The notes under the pieces: generated by a model
The model's database searches: none
What the model saw: only the letters and a program-made list of their open reading frames with translations
What the model was told of the DNA's origin: nothing
Shown: piece by piece, positions 55,051-64,000 of the stretch
Layout: every line of letters begins with the position of its first letter
Position numbering within the stretch: position 1 is the stretch's first letter
Made by a program: the position numbers and the translations under genes
Assembly (NCBI GenBank): GCA_963575745.1
Contig: CAUYUJ010014591.1
Coordinates: 61,001-125,000 of the forward strand
Direction of reading: 5' to 3'
DNA length: 64,000 nt
Source of the DNA: Prorocentrum cordatum
Taxonomy: Eukaryota; Sar; Dinophyceae; Prorocentrales; Prorocentraceae

Positions 55051-55054
55051 TTTG

Positions 55055-55455
55055 GCCTCGGCGGGGCGCGGCTTCGCCTGAGACTTCCTTGCGAGTTGCC
55101 TTGCTGCGCCTCGCTTTCGCTTGAATCTCCGTCACAAGCTTGGTTGACTTGTTACGAGTTGGGTTGAGCTTCGTCTGCTGCGCCCTCATACTTGGCCTGG
55201 TTTGGTGTGGGCGCCCAGCCCGAGATATGCTCAGAATTTTTGCCTGGCTGGGGCACTGGTTGCGCCTGCTTGGGGCCAGCTTCCGTTGAGACGTCGTGGC
55301 GATCTGTACGGCTTGGAGTGGTCTCGGCGCTGTTTTGCGTCCTCGCAGCTGGTTTGGCTTGGTCCCGTCGTGGTTCTGCTTGAGACGTCCTTGCAATTTG
55401 CGCCTGGTTCGGCTGGGTTTCGGCGCGTTTTCGCTTGAGACGTCCGAAAGAGCGC
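55055..55455 (+). repeat. Array A-related sub-repeats
   Basis: CGCCTGAGACTTCCTTGCGAG, TCTGCTTGAGACGTCCTTGC and TTTTCGCTTGAGACGTCC resemble the sub-repeat of the 14.7-20.2-kb array. The minus-strand open frame through it (to 55489) is basic and low in structure; I do not call it. Confidence 0.6.
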
Positions 55456-55604
55456 TTTCTGCCGCTACTGGCACGCCCCCCGGTTCCAACCAGGGGGGCC
55501 AGGGGGGGGGTGCGGCGCTCTCCCCTGCCCGAGTTCGTTCCTAAAAAGAAGGCGGACGGGCTAGTTGCCCGTGTTATGCCGGTCAGCCTCGCCCGCTTCG
55601 CCAA

Positions 55605-57290
55605 AAACAAGTTCAAGCAAAGTTCAAGACAGAGCTCCAGCAAAGCTTGAACAAATCTCTCACGAAGCTCCAACGCAGCTCAAACACAGCTCAAACAAAG
55701 CTCACACAAAACTCACGGAAAGCTGCAACGAAGCTCCAGCAAAGCGCAAACACAATTCAAATAAAGCTCAAACAAAGCTCAAACAAAGCTCAAACGAAGC
55801 TCAAACAAAGCGCACATCAAGCTCGCACGAAGCTCCAGCAAAGCTCCAGCAAAGCTCCCACAAAGGCCCAACAAAGCTCCACTATCAAAGCTCCAACAAA
55901 GCTCCAACAAAGCTCGAATAAAGCTCAAACCAAGCTCAACCAAGGCTCGACCATCAAATCAAGCTCCAACAAGGCTCACAAAGCTCACGCAAAGTTCAAC
56001 AAAGCTCAAGCAATGCTCAAGGATAGCTCCAACAAAGCTCCAACAAAGCCTCAACAAACTTCAAATAGATCTCAAACAAAGCTCGAGCAAAGCTGAAATA
56101 TAGCTGAAACACAGCTCAAGCGGAGTCACAACGAAGCTCAAACAATGCTCAAACAAAGCTCCAATACAGCTCAAACAAAGCTTTAACAAAGCCGAAACAC
56201 AATTCAATCAACGCCCAAGTAAGGCTCAAACACATTCAAACAAAGCTCAACAAGTGCTCTGACAAGGCTCACGACGCTCACACAAACCTGCAACCAAGCT
56301 CCACAAACTCATCAAAGATCCAACACAACTTTTTAGCAAAGCTCAAGCAAAACGCAAACATAGCTCAACCGAAGCTAACGGAAAGCTCCAACACAGCTCC
56401 AACAAAGCTCCATCAAAGCTCACATAAAGCTCAAACAACGCTCTTACAAAGTTCAAACACAGCTCCAATCAAGCTCAAACAAAGCTTGAACAAAGCTCCT
56501 CGCAAGGCTCAAACAAAGCTGTCGAGCTCCAACATATATCAAACACAGCTCAATCAAAGCTCACACAAAGCTCACATAAAGCTCCAGCAAAGATCAAGCA
56601 CGGCGCCAACAAAGCTCTAGCAAAGATCAAATAAAGCTCAAACAAGCCTGAATCAAAGCAGACACAACGCTGAAACAAAGCTCCAACAAAACTCAAGTAC
56701 AGCTCAAACGACGCTCACACAAAGCACAACCAAAGCTCCAATAAAGCTCAAGCAAAGTTTGAGCAGCACCCCCACAAAATGTCCAGCGAAGCTCCCACAT
56801 AGGTCCAAACATGCTCAAGTAAAGCTGAATAGTAGCTGACACACAGCTGACACAAAGCTGGCACAGCTCGAACAGCGCTCCAACACAGCCCATACGAAGT
56901 TCAAACAAGGCTCCAACACATCTTGAACAAAGCTCAATCAAAGCTCAAACACATTTCACGCAAAGATCACGCATAACTCAAACAAAGCTCACGCAACGCT
57001 CAAACGAAGCTTCAATGAAGTTCCAACAGAGTTGAAACAAAGCTCAAACACAGCTTAAACTAAGGTCAGGCAAGGCTCCAGCATAGCACGCACAAAGCTC
57101 TAACAAACTCAAGCAAAGTTGAAACCCAGCTCACACAATGCTCAAACAGAGCTAAACAAGACTCACACAAAGCTAACACAATGCTCAAACAAAGCTAAAG
57201 TAAATCCTAAACAAAACTCAAACCAAGCTAACACGAAGCCCACGCAAAGCTCCAAGAAAGCTCAACGCAGTTCAAGCGAAGCCCAAAAAC
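55605..57290. repeat. ~11-bp minisatellite AAAGCTCAAAC
   Basis: AACAAAGCTCAAACAAAGCTC units repeat for nearly 1.7 kb with drift (CCAACAAAGCTCC, ACACAAAGCTC). Three units are 33 bp, so frames such as QSSNKAQTKLK stay open. Confidence 0.93.
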
Positions 57291-57299
57291 GGTTTAGAC

Positions 57300-57660
57300 T
57301 TCAAGGCGGCGGGAAGGGGCGTCTGTATCCCCCCGCATCCCCCCCGCCTTGGTATAGACCCCCCCGCCTTGAATTCAAGGTCGGGGGAGGGGGCACAGAC
57401 CCCCCCCGTTCGAAGTGGGGGGGGGTCTGTACCCCTCCCCCCCTTCCCGGTTCGAACAAGGGGGGGGGGGTGGGGGGGGAGGGCTCGGTGCGCCTCGCCC
57501 CTCCCCCCCTTCCCCCAGGGTTCCGGGCAGGGGGCTCCCTCCCCCCCCCTCCGCTCCCTCGTTTGAACCTGCCTGGGGAGGGGGGGGCGCTTCTGTGCTG
57601 TCCCCTTGTGCTTTCCGGGGGCAAGGGGGGCCTTTCAGGGGCGGCCTGACCGACCCCTAG
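57300..57660. repeat. C-run/G-run region with palindromes
   Basis: Alternating C8 and G8-10 runs. AGACCCCCCCCGTTCGAA joins GTGGGGGGGGTCT (57398-57431) as a near-perfect palindrome, and CCTTGAATTCAAGG is another at 57366. Frames are Pro/Gly-rich artefacts. Confidence 0.75.
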
Positions 57661-58060
57661 CAGACCATCCCATCCCGAGACGTCCCACTCGCCTCGCCCC
57701 CAGTCGTAGATGTATGCGGCCAGAGGGGAGCTCGAATGGCGAGGACGACGTCATTTCAAGGGGATGGTTTGCTCGGGGTCGGTTAGGCCGCGCCCGAGGA
57801 GGGTGCTTAAGTGCCCCCCTTTGTGCTTTCCGGGCACAGGGGTTCCCCCCCCTCCCGCTTCGCAGGGAGAGAGGGGGAAGTGTGTTTGGCCGCGGTTTCG
57901 CTCGACGCGTCCTCACAATTAGGTCTACTTGTGCTCATTCGGGGTGGGCTTCGCCCACGGCGTCTTCATGATTGGCCTAGTTTGGTGAGGTTCGGGCGGC
58001 ATCTGGCTGGAGAGGTCGTCCACGTGTGTTTCGCATGGTCTGCGCCTGCACAACCACATG
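57661..58060. other. No confident gene; dispersed repeats
   Basis: TTGTGCTTTCCGGG phrases occur at 57605 and 57820, and the second copy of the ATTCGGGGTGGGCTTCGC repeat lies at 57938-57985. Confidence 0.5.
57938..57985 (+). repeat. Dispersed ATTCGGGGTGGGCTTCGC repeat, copy 2
   Basis: ATTCGGGGTGGGCTTCGCCC, GGCGTCTTCATGATTGGCCT; matches 42290-42352. Confidence 0.7.
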
Positions 58061-58539
58061 TGGTGTAAACTCTGTGGCGTAAGCTATGCGGTGCAACTCC
58101 ACGTCAACTTGCCCTCGCTAACAAGCGGCCGGCTGCAAGCCGCCGTTGTCCCGTGGACCGGCGTTACGAGAAAATTATTCCGAGGCAGGTTGTATGTCGA
58201 TAGGTTGGGAGAGAAGAGCTCTTTGCGTGATCGCTTGCGGGGGGTACGAGCCCGAGCCCCCCCCCGCCGCCCTCGCGTTCGAGGGAGGGAGGGAGGGAGG
58301 GGATCAACACTCCAATCCCTTCGCGTCAGCAAACGACGGCAACGAACGACGACGACGACCCCGTTTCAGGAGGGGGACCCCCCCCCGGTTTCGAAGGGGC
58401 TCTGTTTTGTTTTCAAGCCGAGCGCCAGCGAAAGGCTCTAATTCTTGGGAGAGATACAAAGTTAGAAGGATTTGAACAGCTGTCACACATTAGAACAATG
58501 ATAGTTGTGGGTTCACCAATGATGGGGCGTTTTCGCGCT
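58061..58539. other. No confident gene
   Basis: A + frame at about 58420-58565 reads KALILGRDTKLEGFEQLSHI and TMIVVGSPMMGRFRASSVF before a stop and is protein-like, but it runs opposite to the better exon that starts at 58540. One of the two may be spurious. Confidence 0.25.
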
Positions 58540-58727
58540 TCAAGTGTCTTCACCAGCCCATGTTGAAACGAAGCCCTGGCGAGTTGCTTTGATCAGGGCA
58601 GTGTTGGAGAAAGCAGTGAAACGTAGAGGGGAGCATTCGTCAAACCGAATCTCAGGATCAGGATCAGCCTTAGCATATCCATCTGTCAACAGTACATGCC
58701 TTCGCAGAGCTTTCGATGCGGGAGCCT
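58540..58727 (-). CDS. Terminal exon of unknown gene
   Basis: On the minus strand, after an acceptor-like CTTCCAAG, the frame reads RRHVLLTDGYAKADPDPEIR, FDECSPLRFTAFSNTALIKA, then RQGFVSTWAGEDT and a stop at 58540-58542. Composition and motif variety look like a real protein C-terminus. It is absent from simple start-to-stop scans because it has no start codon. The DNA just upstream on that strand is a CTTGG-type element (reverse sense), again as if the intron were made by the element. I do not recognise the family. Confidence 0.5.
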
Positions 58728-59765
58728 CTTGGAAGATTATTCGGGCAATCTTGGGGCCCTATCAGGGCCAATTTGGAGGCTTACTGCACTCTCTTGGAGC
58801 ACTTTGGGGGCCTCTTGGGGGCCTTGGGCTGATCAAGGACGCCGTCGATCAAGACATTAGCGGCCTGAATGTGCCTACCTCCATCGGAGCCGGAAATATC
58901 CCAGGCACATCTCCTCTGGGGGCTCTCTTGGAGCGCTCTTGGGCGGTTTTGGGGCATTCTTGGCGCCCTTATTGCACTTTCTCTGGGTGATCTTTGGCGA
59001 TCTTGGAGCAACCTTGAGGCCTGGGAAGACCATCGAAAGCAAAAGGGGCCGTCTTTGGGCCTCTTGGAGGCATGCTGGAAGCCATGTTGAGCCAACTTGC
59101 GTCATCTTGTGCCATGTTGGATGCCACCCTAAAGCATCCTGGGCCACCTTGGAGCACCTTGCCCCCCAGAGCATCCCAATGATGCCCCTGGAGCGCAAGA
59201 CCCCTTCAAGCACCTTCGGATTCTCAGCGACTTTGCCAATCAAGGGGAGGCCGCGTCAGTTAGCCTGCCCCCGTCGAAGCCCGACGGGTCGCCTCTTGGG
59301 GCCCTCTCGGGGCACTCTTTGGGGCTCGCGCGCGTCGCCAGGGCAGCGCAGAAGATGTGGGGAAAGTGCAGTTCGTCGACGACGCGTGCCGTGTGCAAGT
59401 CGGTTTCGAACCAGCCGTCGATGTCAGCGTCGACGTCTGGGCCGCAGCGGGGCGCTGTCGTGTGCTCTGGGGGCGCCCTTATGGTCCTTTCTTTGGTCGC
59501 TCTCCGGTGATCTCGGAGCCATCTTGAGGCATCAGAAACCCATCGGTAGCGAAGAGGCGAGAAGGCGAATCTCACCGAGAAGCCTGAGGTCTTTGACTGA
59601 TTTGTGACTCCTGGGGATATGGTTGGGAGGCTTCGTGCTCAGTCGGAGGCATGGTGAAAGCGATCTTGAGCCAACCCTGAGCTATCTTGTGCCATCTTGG
59701 AGGACATCTTTGGCTATTGAAGGTCATCTTGGAGCCATCTTGGCCGCCTTCTAGACCAGGGTGGT
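58728..59765 (+). repeat. CTTGG-type dispersed elements, probable intron of the 58540 exon
   Basis: GGGGCCTCTTGGGGGCCTTG and GCCATCTTGGAGCCATC repeats, a core-like patch at 59528-59585 (AGCGAAGAGGCGAGAAGGCG) and a unique insert at about 59340-59460. A direct overlap with the minus exon at its left edge suggests the element is intronic, in antisense orientation to that gene. Confidence 0.75.
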
Positions 59766-59769
59766 GGGT

Positions 59770-59872
59770 AGGGATGAAGGGTATCCCCATCCCCGAAAAG
59801 GACGAAGGAGGAGGTCAGAAGAGGAAATTATCTAGACCACCTACGCCCAGGTTGCTGGTTAGAGGTTTGAAA
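59770..59872 (+). repeat. Dispersed terminal motif, copy 4
   Basis: GGGTATCCCCATCCCCGAAAAGG, GAAGAGGAAATTATCTAGACC, ACCTACGCCCAGGTTGCTGG, TTTGAAAG. Follows a CTTGG block as at 4560 and 33352. Confidence 0.8.
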
Positions 59873-60340
59873 GCCACACGTATTCGAATAATTTTTACCG
59901 CTATAATGCTGAGGCTTTTGCTTTCAATCGTCTTGTATGGTCGCTCGTACAGTCGCTGTAACACTGAGACTTTTGTTATCACTTTTCTTATTCGTTCTAT
60001 CACGTATTAGAGGAAATTATCATCATTATGTTAAAAAGGGCTAGACTTGCTCAGTATGTCAGGGCAGGTGCGATAATAATGGCAGTTTTCATTTTCGAAT
60101 ACTTTGATGAGTTAGAATAGTAATCTTCCTTTTATAGGACAAAAACAGCGGACATGTTAGCAATCCGACGAGATGCCCATCGCAAACCAAAGTCTTCGCC
60201 CATCCCGCCTACATCATATGTATGGCATACCTCTGCATCTCTCGTCAATCTCCGTCCTTTCCGTACCTGTTCTCCATGCTATCGAATAATGTATTCGGTT
60301 TTTGCCTCTCCGTCTCTGTTTTCTCTGCCTATGTATTTCC
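59873..60340. other. No confident gene; AT-richer unique DNA
   Basis: Contains short frames only. It may include introns of the flanking exons; TTTTCTCTGCCTATGTATTTCCGTAG at 60319-60344 (a run written here only to mark the acceptor region) leads into the next coding block. Confidence 0.35.
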
Positions 60341-60344
60341 GTAG

Positions 60345-61072
60345 TTATGTCCGATGCCGCCCGAGGTTGTATGGATTTTGACGAGTTCGTGGAGTTCTTC
60401 CGCAGGGCCGGTCTGTTGCTGGTGGGATGTGGGGGGGGAACGGTGCAACGGGGAAAAAAGAGTCTTGTTGGAGAGAAGCAGGAAGACCGGGTAAAGGCCA
60501 CTAAGACCCGGAGCCTCAGCATGGGGCAAGCTCTGGAAAACCTGGGCACGCACGCCTTCATTGACCTCTTCCAGGTTGCTCGCTTTTTCTTCTTCCGCCA
60601 GCCTCTGCCAGCGGAGCTGCCCTCGTCTTGCTTGCACTGGCTTTTGCCAGGGGGGGGGGGTAGGCTGCTCGGAAATCCCCGACCGGTGCGGTGCCCACAC
60701 CGTAGGGTGAGTCAGTGGAGAGCGTTGGGGTGACCGAACGGTTTTGCGACTTGGGTCGTTCTCCGAGGACGTCTCAGGCGATTGGAGCCCTCAGGGTCAA
60801 CGAAACCACACGGTGACTGACCGTGCGGTGAGGCCTTTTGGGGCATCGGGGTCACCTCACGGTCCGTCACAGCACCGTTTTGGGACACCAATCTAGTTCC
60901 CGCTCCCTTCTGCAGCCGGCCACATGTCGCCTTTCTGGCGCAAAGGGAACAGGGCCGCTTCCATGAGACGCTCCTCTGCGTGTTGGCAGCCACGGGCCTG
61001 CCCCCCGGCACCTGCATCCTGGCGCCAGACTCCAGCACGGCAGCCCCGAGCTCGGGCTGGTGGATCTTTTGA
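60345..61072 (+). CDS. Candidate multi-exon gene with EF-hand-like exon
   Basis: Three splice-bounded blocks. Exon 1 (60345-60421) follows a good acceptor and reads MSDAARGCMDFDEFVEFFRR, whose DFDEFVEFF resembles the exiting helix of an EF-hand; the full calcium loop would lie in an earlier exon. Exon 2 (about 60482-60574) reads SLSMGQALENLGTHAFIDLF and ends at CAG before GTTGCTCG. Exon 3 (60916-61072) follows CTCCCTTCTGCAG-like sequence and reads PHVAFLAQREQGRFHETLLC, VLAATGLPPGTCILAPDSST, then a stop. Reading phase between exons 2 and 3 does not join simply, so another exon or different boundaries are needed. No family assigned. Confidence 0.4.
60811..60869. repeat. GTGACTGACCGTGCGGTGA inverted repeat
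   Basis: GTGACTGACCGTGCGGTGAG pairs with TCACCTCACGGTCCGTCAC across a 16-bp spacer; it lies in the putative last intron of the preceding gene. Confidence 0.8.
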
Positions 61073-61312
61073 CGTTGGCCAGGCTCTAAGCACCGAGGCA
61101 CGCAACGTTCAGCATGAAACATCGGTGAAATGCAGAGAATGTATCCGACCCAAGCGCGGTGGCCTACAAATTAGACCTAGGGGGACGCAGCAGGAAAAAG
61201 GCCCGGCACTGTGAAAAAGGCATAGTATTAAGCTCAGCTGAAGCAAAGAGTTTGCGCCCACCTGGTCAGAGAGTGGTTGATGGAGGGGATGATGATTCTT
61301 GGGCTTACGCCG
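61073..61312. other. 3' flank, no gene recognised
   Basis: Unique sequence after the putative stop at 61072; no second coding block seen. Confidence 0.4.
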
Positions 61313-61905
61313 CACCGCCGACCCCTTGGGGGCTCCTGGTAGGTCTCTCGGGGGCCTCCCGGCAGCACTTTTGAAGCCTTTTGGGGGCCGTTTTGGGGCC
61401 TCTTGGGGCCTCTTTTGGACTTCTGGTGGGCCTCTTGAAGCCTCTTGGGGGCTTCTTGGGGGCCTCTTGGGGCCTCCTGGAGGCTTCTTGGGGCCGAGGG
61501 CTCGAAGTTTCCGATCGGGTCCCCCGCCTGGGCCCCCTCCGGGAGCCGTCTTGGGGGCCTCTTGGGCCGTCTTGGGGCCCTCTTGGACCGTCTTGGAGCC
61601 TTCTTGGGGGCTTCCTGGGCCGTCTTGGTTGGGGCGATCTTGGAGGCCTCTTGGGCCGTCTTGGACGTTGTGAGAGCCCAAGAGGCGAATGCGCAAAAAT
61701 CATACCTTTCCCTAAGGTTGTGGACGATTTTTGCTTCTGGGGCCCCTCTTGGGGCGCCTCTTGGGGGCCTCTTTTGTGGCTTCTCGGGGGCCTCTTGGGC
61801 CGTCTGGGGGCCATCTTGGGCGTCTTGGAACGACCCATCGGCGACTCGGGGCCCTCTTGGACCATCGCGTGGGCCTCTTGGGGCCCTCATGGCCCGTCGT
61901 GAGGC
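61313..61905 (+). repeat. CTTGG-type dispersed element with core
   Basis: GGCCTCTTGGGGGCTTCTTG repeats around the core at 61672-61748 (GCCCAAGAGGCGAATGCGC, ATACCTTTCCCTAAGG, GATTTTTGCTTCTGGGGCC). Hydrophobic LGGLLGAS-type frames are artefacts. Confidence 0.85.
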
Positions 61906-62460
61906 CCGTGGACATTCAGCCGGGGCTGGCTCAGCATCTCACACGCCGATGACCCCAAGGGGTCGGCGGATCCATGGATGGTCCGCCCGGTCAGAGCGGT
62001 GGAGCTGCCTATCTTTCTGCTCCTGCTCCTGCTCCTCCTGCTCCTCCGAACTTGTCTCCAATGTGTGCTGCGCGTGTAGCCGCGCTTGTGCAGAGCGTGC
62101 GGCGTGCGTGGAGGCGGCGGGGATGATGGGCGGGCTGTGCGCGAACAGTGGTCCAGAAGGCGCGGGGGGGGAGGGCGAGGGAGGGAGGAGGGGAGCGAGA
62201 GGATGGGGAGGGCGACGCCCTCGAGGCATCCGCTCCCTCTTTTGTCGATGGCGCCGCTTCGCGCTCGCAGCCCTCTCTCCCCTCCTCCCCTGGGCGAGGG
62301 GTCGCAGGAATACAGAACCCTCGTTGGCCAGCTGATGATCTCCACCAGGCTGCCCGAGATCCTGAACGCCCAGCTGCCACGGACGCCCTGCCATGATGAC
62401 GCAGGTCCCCCCCCCGCCTAGGTAAGGTTCGGTAGCAAATCATGGGAGCCTCGTGTACCC
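61906..62460. other. No confident gene
   Basis: GC-rich unique DNA with a CTGCTCCTGCTCC run (62015-62045). A + frame reading TLVGQLMISTRLPEILNAQL (62300-62420) precedes a donor-like CCTAG then GTAAGG; too weak to call. Confidence 0.3.
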
Positions 62461-62464
62461 TCTG

Positions 62465-62592
62465 AGTTCCGCTTTTCGCGTCGATTAGCGTCGATTCGCG
62501 TTTGGGAGTCGATGAGATAGGGCCGATTTAGCGTCGGTTAGCGTCGATCAGCGTCGATTTAGCGTCGACTAGCGTCGACGCTAGCGACTCGC
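62465..62592. repeat. AGCGTCGATT short tandem repeat
   Basis: TTAGCGTCGATTCGCG, AGCGTCGATCAGCGTCG units, 10-12 bp, with a TCGACGCTAGCG palindrome at the right end. Confidence 0.85.
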
Positions 62593-62881
62593 ACGAGCCG
62601 ACCAGATGGTATGTGGGAGGCTCCCATGACTTGCCACCGAAGGAGGGGCCTCTTCGCGCCGCTCTCGGCGGCGCCCCCAGGGGGGAAGAGGGAGGGGGCG
62701 GTCCTTCTCGGAAGGCTCACCGAGAAGGCCTCTCAGCGGCGAGCCCCATGGGGGAGAGAAGGCAGCGAGGTCGGCTCCCGCCCCCCCCCCTCCCCCGGTG
62801 CCCCTTTCCTCGCCTCCGTCCCCGTCCTCCCATTCCCTGTCGCCCTTGCTCGATGGCACAGGCTCGAAGAAGCAGAGGAAA

Positions 62882-63021
62882 TGGCATAAACATAGACTTT
62901 CGGCGCTCCGCGCGGATTTTTTGCATCGCGCAGTGGCCCCCCCCGGCGTCGCTTCCGGCGCCGCCCCTGGCGCAGATCCAAGGAATCCGCGCGGAGCCCC
63001 ACAAGTTTAGGTCTATGCCGT
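62882..63021. repeat. ~140-bp inverted repeat
   Basis: GGCATAAACATAGACTTTCG ... CTCCGCGCGGATTTTTTGCATC pairs with GATCCAAGGAATCCGCGCGGAG ... AAGTTTAGGTCTATGCC across a GC-rich 46-bp loop. Confidence 0.82.
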
Positions 63022-63039
63022 TTTTTTATATTTCAGGCG

Positions 63040-63196
63040 ATCGCAAACATGGATCAAGGGGGCGTGGATTAGCGACGGGTCCCGTTTCCATGGGAAATCG
63101 CGGATCTCCGCCGCCGAACGAGGCGGCACTCCCCGATCCATGGATTTGACGGCGCGTCAAATCCGTGGATCGCTAGTCCATGTTTGCGCGCCCCCG
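63040..63196. repeat. Inverted repeat containing a 37-bp palindrome
   Basis: GCGATCGCAAACATGGATC pairs with GCTAGTCCATGTTTGCGC at the outer ends. The right half includes GATCCATGGATTTGACG, GCG, CGTCAAATCCGTGGATC (63135-63171), itself a near-perfect hairpin. It lies 18 bp from the preceding inverted repeat. Confidence 0.8.
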
Positions 63197-63565
63197 ATTC
63201 GTGTCTGTGCCGTTCTCTCTTCTCCTACCGGCGGGTCGAGGTTGCCAGCAGACTGCAGCTGCATGCGGCTGGATTCGCACCGATGGGGGGTCCTCAGGGT
63301 GCGCGCGCGCGCGCGGGGGGCAAGCACTGGAAGGGCTCGCGGCCACGCGGCTGCTTCCAAGGGATGGAGCGGAGGAGCGGGGGAGGGCCAGAGTGCCGGG
63401 GAGGGGGGTTGCGGGAGGGGCAGGAGGGGGGCAGAGGAGGAGGGCAGATGAGGGGGGGGGGGCAGAGGAGACGGGCAGAGGAGGGGAGCACGGGAGGATC
63501 AAGGGATCTGGTGGTGGAGGAGGGAGCAGGAGGAGGATGAGGATGAAGGTGGGGAGGACGAGGAG
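63197..63565. repeat. Unique GC-rich patch then GGA/GAGGGG purine tract
   Basis: 63200-63360 has no recognised gene and contains a GCGCGCGCGCGC run; 63370-63565 is GGAGGGG and GAGGATGAGGA purine DNA leading into composite B. Confidence 0.75.
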
Positions 63566-63566
63566 G

Positions 63567-63735
63567 ATGAGAGCAAACCCAGGATGCATCGATGATGCTG
63601 CAATACGCCTCCCGACCCAATCTACCTTATCATAAATCCCTACAAGGTTTCATTTTCACTACAAGGAGCGCCCATTAGAATGACCACAGCCCCATGGGCA
63701 CGCCATTCAGGGGAGAGCCCCGTTTTGAAGCATGC
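63567..63735 (-). repeat. Composite repeat B, truncated head (copy 5)
   Basis: GAGCAAACCCAGGATGCATCG ... AATCCCTACAAGGTTTCATTT ... CACGCCATTCAGGGGAGAG matches the head of the copies at 28235 and 34893, but no 84-bp units or tail follow. Confidence 0.75.
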
Positions 63736-63752
63736 TTTCCTTGTCTTTCTAG

Positions 63753-64000
63753 TGTGTTGTGAAAAGGCGAATCGGTATGATCATACAGTTTATCGGGGTG
63801 CCAACGTTGTCTCGGTTTTGGAAAAAAGGTTCGCCGATCCTTTTAATTGTTACACAAGATTACGCTTCAATTCGGGAGCTTCGACGACTTCTCATGCGAT
63901 ACCCCATGTTGAAACATATTTGCCTTCATCTGCGCAGCTGCTATATATGGTCAAGCTTCTTGTCGGTGGAAATTTGGAAGGCTCAAGCGAGAACTCCATG
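63753..64000 (+). CDS. Internal exon of unknown gene, runs off the window
   Basis: After a strong acceptor (CCTTGTCTTTCTAG ending at 63752) one frame is open for 248 nt to the window end: CCEKANRYDHTVYRGANVVS, VLEKRFADPFNCYTRLRFNS, then HAIPHVETYLPSSAQLLYMV and KLLVGGNLEGSSENSM. The sequence has ordinary globular-protein composition and differs from the repeats around it. It lacks a start codon, so it is internal. The upstream intron contains the truncated composite B. I do not recognise the family. Confidence 0.55.

Noticed and set aside
55647-56096. QSSNKAQTK-repeat protein
   Set aside because: The 11-bp minisatellite gives a 33-bp, 11-residue periodic frame by itself; it breaks up downstream while the DNA repeat continues.
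61445-62335. LGASWGLLG-type hydrophobic frames in CTTGG elements
   Set aside because: They are translations of the CTTGGGGCC repeat and occur in all copies and several phases.

Overview
The window looks like nuclear DNA of a dinoflagellate. The strongest evidence is two copies of the 22-nt dinoflagellate spliced-leader (DinoSL) sequence embedded in genomic DNA at 37065-37086 (exact) and 46268-46289 (near-exact). Each sits at the 5' end of an intronless gene copy flanked by target-site duplications. Other signs agree: GC-rich background, very low gene density, huge triplet microsatellites, hard-to-define splice sites, and remnants of proteins that I remember as typical of dinoflagellate repetitive elements. 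The species cannot be fixed from the sequence alone. I recognise no rRNA, tRNA, CRISPR or bacterial-type operon.

Recognisable or probable genes are few. (1) 3350-6640 (+) is an EXD2-like 3'-5' exonuclease gene in about three exons; its introns are made of dispersed repeat elements. (2) 7183-9394 holds protein-like ORFs of unknown family around a ~455-bp inverted duplication, and the block is flanked by 160-bp direct repeats. (3) About 20.9-24.8 kb is a decayed, probably retroelement-derived coding region. (4) 33.6-34.6 kb (-) is a weak zinc-finger/coiled-coil retroelement-like ORF. (5) 37124-38005 (+) is a retroposed gene of unknown function. (6) 46343-46960 (+) is a retroposed gene for a four-span membrane protein. 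(7) Orphan exons lie at 58540-58727 (-), 60345-61072 (+, EF-hand-like) and 63753-64000 (+, running off the window).

The rest is repeats. A CTTGGGGCC-type element with a conserved ~70-bp core occurs on both strands at about 2.6-5.8, 27.8, 32.9-33.3, 38.8-39.4, 43.9-46.2, 48.2-48.6, 54.3-54.8, 58.7-59.8 and 61.3-61.9 kb. It fills the introns of two genes, so it behaves like an introner. A composite tandem array ending in (TTG)n fills 14.65-20.2 kb. A second composite family with an internal ~84-bp repeat occurs at 28.2-30.5 kb, 34.9-35.9 kb and, truncated, 63.57 kb. Eight copies of a ~28-bp palindrome lie between 44.5 and 45.7 kb. Fold-back hairpins lie at 11.94-12.30, 34.67, 48.8 and 62.9-63.2 kb. 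Triplet tracts (GGA, ATG, TTG, ACT/ATT) fill much of 26.6-27.1, 30.5-32.9, 36-37, 39.5-41 and 49.0-52.4 kb. Because most repeats have periods divisible by three, many long open frames in the window are repeat artefacts.
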